Assembly (NCBI GenBank): GCA_025738555.1
Contig: JAOVFP010000002.1
Span: forward strand, 2,232,001-2,296,000
Source of the DNA: Cyathus striatus
Lineage: Eukaryota; Basidiomycota; Agaricomycetes; Agaricales; Nidulariaceae
Length of the DNA stretch: 64,000 bases
Direction of reading: 5' to 3'
How positions within the stretch are numbered: the stretch's first letter is position 1; each line of letters opens with the position of its first letter. Both the position numbers and the translations under genes were made by a program. The notes beneath the pieces are model-generated. The model was not told the DNA's origin. It ran no database searches and saw only the letters and a list, made by a program, of their open reading frames with translations. Positions 24,477 through 34,680 of the stretch are shown in pieces.

Positions 24477-24933
24477 TGATCCCCACTTGCACCACTATAT
24501 GTTTCATGTATGTCTTCCATTTTATTCCATGCCGCCTACCTATGCCTTTTATGTACTACATATTTTGTATTTAAATTTGTACATTACATCGTTTACTGTG
24601 TGCGTTTACCCCCACAATATACGCCGTCATCCGATTTTATTAGAGCCTTCAACAACATCTTGGTCCGAAAGATTATTTAATTCTGTGATTGTTTTCTGAG
24701 TCACTTCAGGTCTTCTTTTGGGATGTGTCCAAATACTTAATGTGGCAAGGGCAAGTTCTGATGTTTGGTCTTTTAATCTCCGTGTGACCCAATACACATT
24801 TCCAGGTTTTACTTCCTGATTAGGGAAGGCACATTTAGTTCTTTCTTTTGTAATGATACATATTTCGATTCCAGATCTACTGTAGGTACAGTTACATTAG
24901 AAGGTACATAAAAAGAGGCTGGTGAGTTTGTGC

Positions 24934-26602
24934 TCACTGCTGGCCTTGGGGAAAACCCAATTGAGCAATGAGAAGAGCACGTTGCTCTTCTGATAATTTA
25001 GTTACATCCAGTATTTCTACTATTCCACTAGTGGAAGCTACAGGTATCGAAGAGTCCGTGTTTACATTATATTGTACATATGGTCTGTGAGGTTTCTTTG
25101 TGCATGTGTTGGACATATGTCCTTTTTCCTTACAATAAAAACAATGACCTTCTTTCTTAAGTTGGTCGAGATCCATTCGGTTTCCACCTTGGGATACAGT
25201 AAGATTCGATCGGTTCGGCAGAGTTTGTTGTGCAGGTTGTCCTGATGGGTTCGTGTTAGGCGTGTTAGTGGGTCATCCATTATTTTGATTCTGAGGCCTT
25301 TGGTTTTGTGTGATGCATCCAAAATTAGCCTCTTGACGGTTCCTTTCATATTCTGCGGCTTTATCTACCCAATCAATAAGTTTATTGGTGACTTTAAGTC
25401 CACTGACTTCCACAAGTCTTCTAGCTAAAAGAGGGTGCATTCTGCGTCAATATTTGTCTACTAAGGCCGTGTTATCGAATCCGGTTAAATTCATCCATTG
25501 TATGAAATCGATTGTATAGTCTTCGACCAGTCGACTTCCCTGTATGACTTTATTAATCTGTTTGATCGCATTATTCTGTGTTTCTGTTGATATGAAAAAG
25601 AATTGAAGTCTTTTGACAAACGTGTTCCAGTCAGTGAATGGACAGGCTGTTTTGAATGCCTCATGAATAATAGCTGGAGAGTTTTCCATTGCTGCAATGT
25701 TAACCCTTTGGGTGTCTTGTAGAGTGGGTTCCTTTCCGTCGTGTAATAATTTCCATTGAGCTCGTTCTTCATTGAACAAGATCAAATCTCCTAAAAATGT
25801 GTCCGCCCACCGTTGGGCTCAATTGTCTTTTCCCTTTTTAACTTTTGGTAAGGTGATCATAATCTTTTTCCAATCGTTTGTGATATTCTTTTCCTGAAAG
25901 TATAGCATCATTCATCAGATCCAATTATTAACTGTATGAGGGTCTCCCTCATAATCTTCTGGTATCTCGACCTTTTCCTTAGGTTCCGGTCGGTCTTCTT
26001 TGATTCCATCTCTGATTTCTTTAATGACTCCTTGTGTCATTGCAGAAACACTCTCTGTGACTAACTGCTTATTGGCAGGAGTCATATTCGTCCATCTGGT
26101 TACTATTTCGTCTCTCATGAAAACCATCACTATGGCTGTGATGAAGCCAATAATGATTTCGGCGGAGATCATTATAGATCTGGGTTATCGGGATATTTAG
26201 GGAAAGGGAGTTCTTTTCCATCGTTACAGACAGTATTGATGAGAGTTTCATATCCTAATGGGGAATAGAAATCTCATTCGAATGGAGATATGTAACATGT
26301 TGGGGTGCTGAATCTTAGACTGTTGTCATGTCCGGGTTTGGTGACAATAGTAAGGGTTTGGGGAATAGGTTGTTCAGGAGGAGAGGGATGGTGAGGTAAT
26401 GGGATGTAATCGGGGATTTGGTGAAGAGAAGGATATGTGTTGGGATCAAAATCCGAGTCGTCAGAGTCCACTGACATGGCTCTTGGAGATTGAGGATGGG
26501 TGTAGGGTGTAGGGCGAGATTGACAGATATAGATTGGTGTGGATGAGGAAGGGATGTGATAGGATTGAGAACAGAGTGATCGAAGGGTTTACTACAATGC
26601 AT
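24934..26602 (-). pseudogene. gag: G2 gag with CCHC zinc knuckle
   Basis: Capsid region at 25785-25447 (LVEDYTIDFIQWMNLTGF) and nucleocapsid knuckle CFYCKEKGHMSNTC at about 25120-25160. N-terminal frames (26477-26274, 26172-25915) include a hydrophobic segment near the start (IIIGFITAIVMVFM) and Pro-rich sequence. Interrupted frames prevent one continuous product. The 5' leader between the right LTR and gag is very short. Confidence 0.7.
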
Positions 26603-26788
26603 GTCTACTGTGCTTCTACATTAAAAACTCATGTTATACGTATGGCCGAGCTGTGCAACTGTGCCCACAGTGATGATGAGTAATGTATGTTGATATGCAT
26701 GTTGTCCGCATTGTAGGTCATGTGACTAATCACATGACATAGATAAGACAAGATTAGATAAAAGATTAGATAAATAATTAAATCCTAA
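26592..26788 (-). repeat. G2 5' LTR, truncated to about 197 bp
   Basis: Aligns with 20492-20688. I see four difference clusters and all resolve to a CpG ancestor: AACACATG/AATGCATG, TATGTA/TACGTA, CCAAG/CCGAG and TACACATG/TATGCATG. It lacks the 141 bp at the U5 end found in the left copy, and the primer-binding site is not recognisable. Confidence 0.8.
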
Positions 26789-26793
26789 CAAAC

Positions 26794-27371
26794 ATACTAA
26801 GAAGGGAAAAATTATACTTATTGCCAGATAAGATGCAATTCTTTGCAACTGAACTCAAAATCCTAGGGCATGTCATTGATGACAAAGGAATCAAGATGGA
26901 CCCACACAAAGTCGACTCCATTGCAAATTGGAAATCTCCATCTACTAAAGAACTGCTTGCAAGTTTTTTAGGTGCAGTAGGATATCTTGCTGATAATTGT
27001 GAAGGTATCCAAGTACCAATGGGAGTGCTAGCATCATTAGCAGGATCCATGCACAACTGGAGATGGTCCCACACTGAACAACAAGCTTTTGAGCAAATTA
27101 AAGACTGTTCAAAAACATTGAGACTCACATCAGATAGCTGCTAACTACTCCACAACTGCTGAGTGGTTAAATCTGGTCACAGATGCATCATTTACAGGTG
27201 CAAGCAGTTATATCAGCCAAGGGAATGATATCCAGACAGCAAAAGTAATCACCTTTTGGTCAGGAAAATTCAACCCAGTGCAACAAAATTACCCCATTCA
27301 TGAACAAGAACTTCTTGCTATCATTGAATCATTAAAACGATTTCATGGTATTCTCCATGGTGCAAAATTTC
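26794..27371 (+). pseudogene. pol: Ty3/Gypsy G0 RT thumb and RNase H, last piece
   Basis: Resumes in frame after G2 (LLPDKMQFFATELKILGHVI), then RNase H (NLVTDASFTGASSYISQG, NYPIHEQELLAIIESLKRF). A frameshift sits near 27140. The RNase H domain is cut at 27371 by the next KDZ-type element and does not resume on the other side, so the rest of G0 (RNase H end, integrase, 3' LTR) is lost. Confidence 0.75.
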
Positions 27372-29721
27372 GAGCTCTTTACACTTAGCCATGTGTTCTG
27401 TACGGATCCGCGCGGAATCCGTGCGGAATCCGTGCGGAATCCGTACGGAATTTTCGGAGTCCGTGCGGAATCTGCACAGATTTTTTTCATTTTGGCAGAG
27501 GTTTTTTTGGGTCTGTACAGATTCCGCACAGATTCCGAAAATTCCGTACGGATTACGCAGAATTCCTCGGAATTCCGCATTACAGACCTGAAAATTCTGT
27601 ACAGATTCTGTACAGAATCTGTACAGAATTTTATTATACTTGTTTCCTTGCATGTGACACTCTGCATTAAGCATGTCACTAGGTGTTGAGTGTGATACTA
27701 GGTGTTGAGTGTGACACTATACATTAAATGTGACACTATAAGCGTGACACCAGGTGTTGAGTGTGACACTATACATTAAATGTGACACTATAAATGTGAC
27801 ACTAGGTGTTGAGTGTGATACTATACATTAAATGTGACACTATAAGTGTGACACTAGGTGTTGAGTGTGACACTAGATGTTGAGTGTGATACTAGGTGTT
27901 GAGTGTGATACTATACATTAAATGTGACACTATAAGTGTGACACTAGGTGTTGAGTGTGATACTATAGATTAAATGTAACATGATAAACGTGACACTAGG
28001 TGTTGAGTGTGATACTAGGCGTTGAGTGTGATACTATACATTAAATGTGACACTATAAGCGTGACACTAGGTGTTGAGTGTGACACTATATGTTAAATGT
28101 GACACTATAAGCGTGACACTAGGTGTTGAGTGTGATACTAGGTGTTGAGTGTGACACTAAGCATTGAGTGTGACACTAAGTGTTAAGTGTGACACTAAGC
28201 ATTGAGTGTGACACTAAGCATTGAGTGTGACACTAAGTGTTGAGTGTGACACTAAGCGTTGAGTGTGACACTAAGTGTTGAGTGTGACACTAAGCGTTGA
28301 GTGTGACACTAAGCATTGAGTGTGACACTAAGTGTTGAGTGTGACACTCTGCATTAAGCGTGACACTCTGCATTAAGCGTGACACTAAGGGTTGAGTGTG
28401 ACACTAAGGGTTGAGTGTGACACTCTGCATTAAGCGTGACACTCTGCATTAAGCGTGACACTCTGCATTAAGCGTGACACTCTGCATTAAGCGTGACACT
28501 AAGGGTTGAGTGTGACACTAAGGGTTGAGTGTGACACTAAGGGTTGAGTGTGACACTAAGCATTGAGTGTGACACTCTGCATTAAGCGTGACACTAAGGG
28601 TTGAGTGTGACACTAAGCATTGAGTGTGACACTAAGTGTTGAGTGTGACACTAAGCATTGAGTGTGACACTCTGCATTAAGCGTGACACTAAGCATTGAG
28701 TGTGACACTAAGCATTGGGTGTGACACTAAGCGTTGAGTGTGACACTAAGTGTTGAGTGTGACACTCTGCATTAAGCGTGACACTAAGGGTTGAGTGTGA
28801 CACTAAGGGTTGAGTGTGACACTCTGCATTAAGCGTGACACTCTGCATTAAGCGTGACACTCTGCATTAAGCGTGACACTAAGGGTTGAGTGTGACACTA
28901 AGGGTTGAGTGTGACACTAAGCATTGAGTGTGACACTCTGCATTAAGCGTGACACTAAGGGTTGAGTGTGACACTAAGCATTGAGTGTGACACTAAGCAT
29001 TGAGTGTGACACTAAGTGTTGAGTGTGACACTAAGCATTGAGTGTGACACTCTGCATTAAGCGTGACACTAAGCATTGAGTGTGACACTAAGCATTGGGT
29101 GTGACACTAAGCGTTGAGTGTGACACTAAGTGTTGAGTGTGACACTCTGCATTAAGCGTGACACTAAGGGTTGAGTGTGACACTAAGCATTGAGTGTGAC
29201 ACTAAGCGTTGAGTGTCACACTATACATTAAACATAACACTATACATTAAGCATGACACTAAGTATTGAGTGTGACACTATGCATTAAGCATAACACTAA
29301 GTGATGAGTGTGACACTCTGCATTAAGTGTGACACTAAGTGTTGAGTGTGATACTATACATTAAGCATAACACTATGCATTAAGTGTGATACTATGCATT
29401 GAGAATGATACTATATATTGAGTGTATCATGGATTTTGTATAGTGTGACACTTTTCACCTAGAGTTACACTTGACATGTGTGACAAGGCAGCAATGCATA
29501 AATCCACACAGAATCCATGCAGAATATGTATGGAATCCATATAGAATAATCACCTCTAATAATAATAATAGCTACTATATAAATTCTGTATGGTATCTAT
29601 ACAGGTCTGTACGGGTCTGTACGGATCCGTACGGAATTTTCGGATTCCGTGCGGATTCCGTACGGATCCGTGCGGATCCGTACAGATCCGTACAGACCTC
29701 TTGGGGGAGTGTAAATTACTG
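27372..29721. mobile_element. KDZ non-autonomous element, copy 3 (2350 bp)
   Basis: The B terminus GAGCTCTTTACACTTAGCC (27372) is on the left and the A terminus GGGGGAGTGTAAATTACTG (to 29721) on the right. Flanking 8-mers differ (AAAATTTC and GATTACAG). The left flank is Gypsy G0 and the right flank is a KDZ transposase gene starting mid-domain, so this copy sits at a rearrangement junction. Its termini are rich in CCGTACGG and CCGTGCGG palindromes. No coding capacity. Confidence 0.85.
27656..29440. repeat. 19-bp minisatellite of copy 3 (about 94 units)
   Basis: The longest array. Many units retain GCGTGACAC, the CpG form, while others read GTGTGACAC or GCATGACAC. Higher-order blocks repeat, for example pairs of AAGGGTTGAGT then CTGCATTAAGC units at 28380-28560 and again at 28780-28920, indicating segmental duplication within the array. 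Confidence 0.85.
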
Positions 29722-31590
29722 GATTACAGCTCTTACTAGAGTTCTAAAAAGGGATCTAGGTGGTAAAATTAATAATTTGTTTACTGAAGATGAAGTTTCA
29801 AATGCTGAGGATATAACTGATGTGCAGAGAATTAATGCATTGGGCTCAAAACTTGATTCATTTGCAACATTTTTAAAACTTGATCCAATTAAAAAAGGAC
29901 ACCCTTTAAACTCTGTAAGAACCACAGAAGTTGAACCTGTTTTTACTGTTTGTCCAAGTCGTTACACTTGCTCTACACCATCTTGTAAAGAGACTCCACT
30001 TCACCAAGAAGTTTGTAAGAGAGATGTTTCATGTATAACTCTTATAAAAGGAATGCATCCCCACACTGGTGCTTATGTGCTTAAAGGAAAATGTGGCATT
30101 TGTAACTCATTTTATTATGCTGATCACAAAAGTGTGAAGCATGCAAATGGTACACATATCAGAGGATTGTCAAACTCAGCAAAATATTTAAAGCTTGGAC
30201 AGCAAGTCTGGGCAGATAGATCTTACACCAATGCAGTTCTGCATGGAATTTATCATTTTCATGCATCTACAGCTGCATTCACAGAATTTTGGAATGAATC
30301 CTTTAGAGAGTCATCATTCAAGTTGTCTCACAGATAAACTTGGCAGGCATTCATTTCTGAAAGTGTAAGACAGGTAGCTACATACAATAATAAATCACTT
30401 ATAATAACATCAGGTGAACGTGAGATTCAAGAATTAACTAGAAAAGCATTTGAAATACTTGGTCAAGAAGGTATTATTGAATGTGCTAAAGATCATTCAT
30501 GTAGTGAATGTACACATGAGTACAAAAGTACTGCAGACAGAATAACTGATGACACTCCTGCTGCAGTAATTGGAATTGATGAAAATCAATCAGTTCCCAT
30601 GCTACAGGGGGAAGATGCAGAACAAGCTATGAGAGAGGAAATAGAAGCTAGAGCAAGTGCTCGGCAACACATTAGTAGTACCACCAATGATATGGATATT
30701 GACAATGAGTCATCAAGTGAATCATCCAGTGATTCATCTAATAAAACAACCAATACTGATCAACCAACTCAGGCTGAAAGAAAGCCAATAGTAAATATGG
30801 TTGTTATGGATGGCATAATTATGGGTCCAAGACATTGTGCATACCAGGATTGTGATGGTAATTTAGAAAATGAAAGAACTGGAGTATTTTGCATAATTCA
30901 TCAAGCTATGCGTGGTCATTTATGTCATATAAAATTATGTAACAACCCAAGAGAAAATAACTCAAAGACATGTGTTAATCATCAGTCATGGTGGCGCCAT
31001 CATTTAGTAAGATTTGGTAGACAAACACTTTTAGGAATAAGAAGAATTATTCGCAGAAGTGAAGAGGAACAGGTGGATTGGCTTCCTCGTATAAATCAGC
31101 AGGTAATACCTCATGATGATGCTCCTGCACCACATGAGGAGTGAAACCATTACTTCACTGCTCCACAGTTTTACTGTGTTGAAACCTTATGTGCACCATG
31201 TGGAGCAGTTATTGCATGGACAAAGTTTACAAAATCTGAGGGACCTGGAAATATCATGAGATTTTTAGATCATGTTTATCCAACTCTTGAATCTCGTCCA
31301 AGCTATGTCTGTATTGACAAAGCATGTGTAGTGCTGAAAAATGCTGTGCTAAATGGTGCATGGAGGATCTGGAGTTTAACAACAAGATTTATTGTTGATT
31401 CTTATCACTACATTAATCACAGAACAACTGATTATACTTGTTGTAAATGGTGCAATCCAGCACCATTAAATGGATCTGCACCCAACTTGGTTGTAGTAGA
31501 AAATGATATACATGGAAGACCACATTATAAAAGAGCATTTAATACCCAAGTAAGTAATAAATTAACATGTATATAGAACTTCATCTAAAG
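29722..31590 (+). pseudogene. KDZ transposase (CxC5/CxC6 type), truncated copy
   Basis: The frame starts inside the protein directly at the end of copy 3 (ITALTRVLKRDLGGKINNLF). A Cys cluster of CxC5 type follows (CPSRYTCSTPSC, CGICNSFYYADH), then an acidic linker, a CxC6-type cluster (MGPRHCAYQDCDGN, CHIKLCNNPRENNSKTC) and KDZ-core motifs (YVCIDKACVVLK, FIVDSYHYINHR, CCKWCNPAPLNGSAPN). It ends at the exon border AFNTQ with a GTAAGTAA donor; the terminal exon present in the 52-kb copy is missing. Stops: TAA at 30335-30337 and TGA at 31142-31144. The apparent start at 29471 lies in the neighbouring element and is not native. KDZ proteins are cut-and-paste transposases with an RNase H-like fold. 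Confidence 0.85.
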
Positions 31591-31599
31591 TTTTGATAC

Positions 31600-31932
31600 A
31601 GGCTTGTGTACTTACCTTGTTTTCACACTTCTTTTACTGCACCTTAGTAATGCACAGCACTTTCATATTCCTTTTGACTCATACTATATCTATTATTAGT
31701 ATGAACCAGTTTGTATTTAAACAGTAGGAAGTTGGGCTGTAGAGCTCAAGCTTCAGCTTAAAGAATACTACTGCATTCATACTCAACTTACACTTAAGTT
31801 TGTTTGACTTAAGTCCCTTAGTTTTGTATTGAGACTTCTTCAATACTGACTTAACTTGTTCTTTGAACTTGCTAGTCATGTGACTTTGGACTTGTATAAT
31901 TTATGAATCTTCAGATTAACTAAATCATAACA
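31600..31932 (+). repeat. G1-family LTR fragment, opposite orientation to G1
   Basis: Read on the minus strand it matches the G1 LTR from TGTTATGATTTAG onward through CCTACTGTTTAAATACAAACTGG and beyond; the far end is missing. It abuts the truncated KDZ gene on the left and Gypsy pol debris on the right. Divergence from the 6815/13868 LTRs is greater than theirs from each other, so it is an older insertion. Confidence 0.75.
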
Positions 31933-32010
31933 TCTGGGATTTCAATCATCTTCTCATTGGGGATTCTTGTATCCTTGAGAGAATACCTGTAATCTTGAGG
32001 GAGAGTTGTT
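31933..32010 (-). pseudogene. Gypsy (G1-related) protease-RT linker fragment
   Basis: Near-identical to 11540-11615 of G1 (GGGATTTCAATCATCTTCTC, TCTTGAGGGAGA). It ends at 32010, where unrelated DNA begins. Confidence 0.7.
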
Positions 32011-32314
32011 AGATATTCTGGGTTGCACAGCTTCTGGTTCAGACCTTGGTAGGACTTTGGTACCCTTGGTAGGACTTAGGTACTCTTGGTAGAACTTAGG
32101 TACTCTTGGTAGGACTTAGGTAGAACCTTGGTTGGACTTTGGTTGGACTTTGGAAGACAACTACAGTATGTAAACACTCTGTAACTTGGTAGTTGTTAAC
32201 AAGTTTCCTCCCCATCTGTGTCTGTGTCTGTGTTAGTGTCTGAGTCTTTACCTCTCTTATTATTCTCTTTGCTCTCAATCACTCCCTTTCTCTTTTTTGC
32301 TTCTGACAAGAGTT
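32011..32314. repeat. Segment duplicated from the WD40 locus region
   Basis: 32170-32306 matches the reverse complement of about 2905-3040 (ACTCTGTAACTTGGTAGTTG, CAAGTTTCCTCCCCAT, TTTGCTCTCAATCAC). Before it lies a short tandem repeat (TTGGTAGGACTTAGGTA, 32040-32150). Last 8 bp CAAGAGTT (32307-32314) are the target-site copy of the next element. Confidence 0.65.
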
Positions 32315-34185
32315 GAGCTCTTTACACTTAGCCAGGTGTTCTGTACGGATCCGTGCGGAATCCGTACGGAATTTTCGGAATCTGTGCGGAATCTGCACAG
32401 ATTTTTTTCTTTTTGGCAGAGGTTTTTTTGGGTCTGTACAGATTCTGCACAGATTCCGCACAGAATCAAAAATTCCGTGCGGATTCCGCAGAATTCCGCA
32501 TTACAGACCTGAAAAATTCTACTTATTTCCTTATGGAAAATTAGAATAGAAAATAGTGTGATACTAAGCACTAAGTGTGACACTCTGCATTAAGTGTGAC
32601 ACTAAGGTTTAAGCATGATACTGAGGGTTAAGCATGACACTAAGGTTTAAGCATGACACTATACATTGATTGTGACACTAAGTGTTGAGTGTGATACTAA
32701 GGGTTAAGTGTGACACTATGTATTGAGTGTGACACTAAAGGTTGAGTGTGACACTAAGGGTTAAGCATGACACTAAGTGTTGAGTGTGACACTAAGCATT
32801 GAGTGTGACACTCTGCAGTAAGCGTGACACTAAGGGTTGAGTGTGACACTAAGGGTTAAGCATGATACTAAGGGTTGAGCGTGACACTAAGCATTGAGTG
32901 TGACACTATGAGTTGAGCGCGACACTGAGGGTTGAGTGTGACACTAAGTGTTGAGTGTGACACTAAGCATTGAGTGTGACACTAAGCATTGAGTGTGACA
33001 CTAAGCATTGAGTGTGACACTAAGGGTTAAGCATGATACTAAGTGTTGAGTGTAACACTCTGCAGTAAGTGTGACACTAAGGGTTAAGCATGATACTAAG
33101 GGTTGAGCGTGACACTAAGTGTTGAGTGTGACGCTATGCATTGAGTGTGACACTATGGGTTGAGTGTGACACTATGAGTTGAGTGTGACACTATGAGTTG
33201 AGTGTGACACTATGGGTTGAGTGTGACACTATGAGTTGAGTGTGACACTATGAGTTGAGTGTGACACTATGAGTTGAGTGTGACACTGAGGGTTGAGTGT
33301 GACACTATGAGTTGAGTGTGACACTGAGGGTTGAGTGTGACACTGAGGGTTGAGTGTGACACTAAGTGTTGAGTGTGACACTAAGTGTTGAGTGTGACAC
33401 TAAGTGTTGAGTGTGACACTAAGTGTTGAGTGTGACACTAAGTGTTGAGTGTGACACTAAGTGTTGAGTGTGACACTAAGTGTTGAGTGTGACACTAAGT
33501 GTTGAGTGTGACACTAAGTATTGAGTGTGACACTAAGTGTTGAGTGTGACACTAAGTGTTGAGTGTGACACTAAGTGTTGAGTGTGACACTAAGTGTTGA
33601 GTGTGACACTAAGTGTTGAGTGTGACACTCTGCATTAAGCATGACACTATGCATTGAGTGTGACACTATGCATTAAGCATGACACTATACATTAAGTGTG
33701 ATACTAAGTGTTGAGTGTGACACTATACATTAAGTGTGATACTAAGTGTTGAGTGTGACACTATGCATTAAGCATGAAACTATACATTAAGTGTGATACT
33801 AAGTGTTGAGTGTGACACTATACATTAAGCATGACACTATGCATTGAGTGTGATACTATACATTAAGCATGGCACTATGCATTGAGCATGATACTATATA
33901 TTGAGTGTATCACAGATTTTGTGTAGTGTCACACTTGACACCTGTGACAAGGCAGCAATGCATGAATCCACACAGAATCCATGCAGAATATGTATGGAAT
34001 CCATATAGAATAATCACCTCTAATAATAATAATAACCACTATATAAATTCTGTATGGTATCTATACAGGTCTGTACGGGTCTGTACGGATCTGCACGGAA
34101 TCCGCACGGATCCGTACGGAATTTTCGGATTCCGTGCGGATCCGTACAGATCTGTACAGACCTCTTGGGGGAGTGTAAATTACTG
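32315..34185. mobile_element. KDZ non-autonomous element, copy 4 (1871 bp)
   Basis: From GAGCTCTTTACACTTAGCC to GGGGGAGTGTAAATTACTG, flanked by perfect 8-bp duplications CAAGAGTT (32307-32314 and 34186-34193). It contains B and A terminal domains and a 19-bp array but no gene. The array has more GCATGACAC and fewer GCGTGACAC units than copy 3, which fits greater age. Confidence 0.95.
32560..33940. repeat. 19-bp minisatellite of copy 4 (about 73 units)
   Basis: Between about 33355 and 33630 roughly 14 consecutive units read GTGACACTAAGTGTTGAGT almost without change, a sign of recent homogenisation or slippage. Confidence 0.85.
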
Positions 34186-34193
34186 CAAGAGTT

Positions 34194-34680
34194 TCCATTC
34201 TCTTGTTCTCTGATTCATTGGATATTTCTTCTAGAGAAGCTGATAGTCCTGATTTTTTAACTTCCATGATGGGTTTTGCCATTTTTATCTGAGTGATTGC
34301 AATTGATTTTGCAAACCTTTGCTTGAATTGTCTATCTAGTTGCATCTGGTCAATTTTGAGGGTTCCTTCTTTCCAGTTTATTTGAGGATTAGTTTGTTCC
34401 AGGAAAGGGCAACCCATGATGATTCATTCATTCCCAAGCTCAGAAAGGTAGAATTGGATTGGAATAGTGGCTGTTCCAACTTTTACTTTGTCATTGACAT
34501 AGTGTGAAATATATCCTTTCTTATTGAGAGTTCCATCTGTATTGTAGACCAGTGTTTTTCCAAAGGTTGCAGAGCAAGTTTAAACTTCTTTGCAGTTGCT
34601 CAACTCATGAAGTTTCTTCCAGCTTGTCATATCTGTGACAATCCCTGAACCATTGGAGTCAACTCCAGGTTTACTCCGCT
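34194..34680 (-). pseudogene. Gypsy fragment related to G1 linker/protease
   Basis: On the minus strand GCPFLEQTNPQINWKEGT and KPIMEVKKSGLSASLEEI align with G1 sequence at 11620-11880, but diverged. From 34680 to 36540 I see AT-rich DNA with no convincing gene. Around 35220-35300 a repeat of the 34620-34680 sequence occurs (CTGAACCATTGGAGTCAACTCC). Confidence 0.55.

Larger units (their letters stand above)
20351..26788 (-). mobile_element. Ty3/Gypsy chromovirus G2 (6438 bp), inserted into G0 RT
   Basis: Flanked by a perfect 5-bp duplication CAAAC (20346-20350 and 26789-26793). Termini are TTAAACAC and AATCCTAA on the plus strand, so the ends are TTA...TAA rather than TG...CA. LTRs: left 20351-20688, right about 26592-26788. 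A purine-rich tract (complement of TTACCCCCCCTTTAAGAG) adjoins the left LTR, as expected for the 3' LTR of a minus-strand element. Internal order on the minus strand: gag with zinc knuckle, protease, RT, RNase H, integrase, chromodomain. Confidence 0.9.

Noticed and set aside
29471..29721. Native N-terminus of the KDZ protein at 29471
   Set aside because: This stretch is the A terminus of the neighbouring element; homology to the 52-kb copy starts only at 29722.
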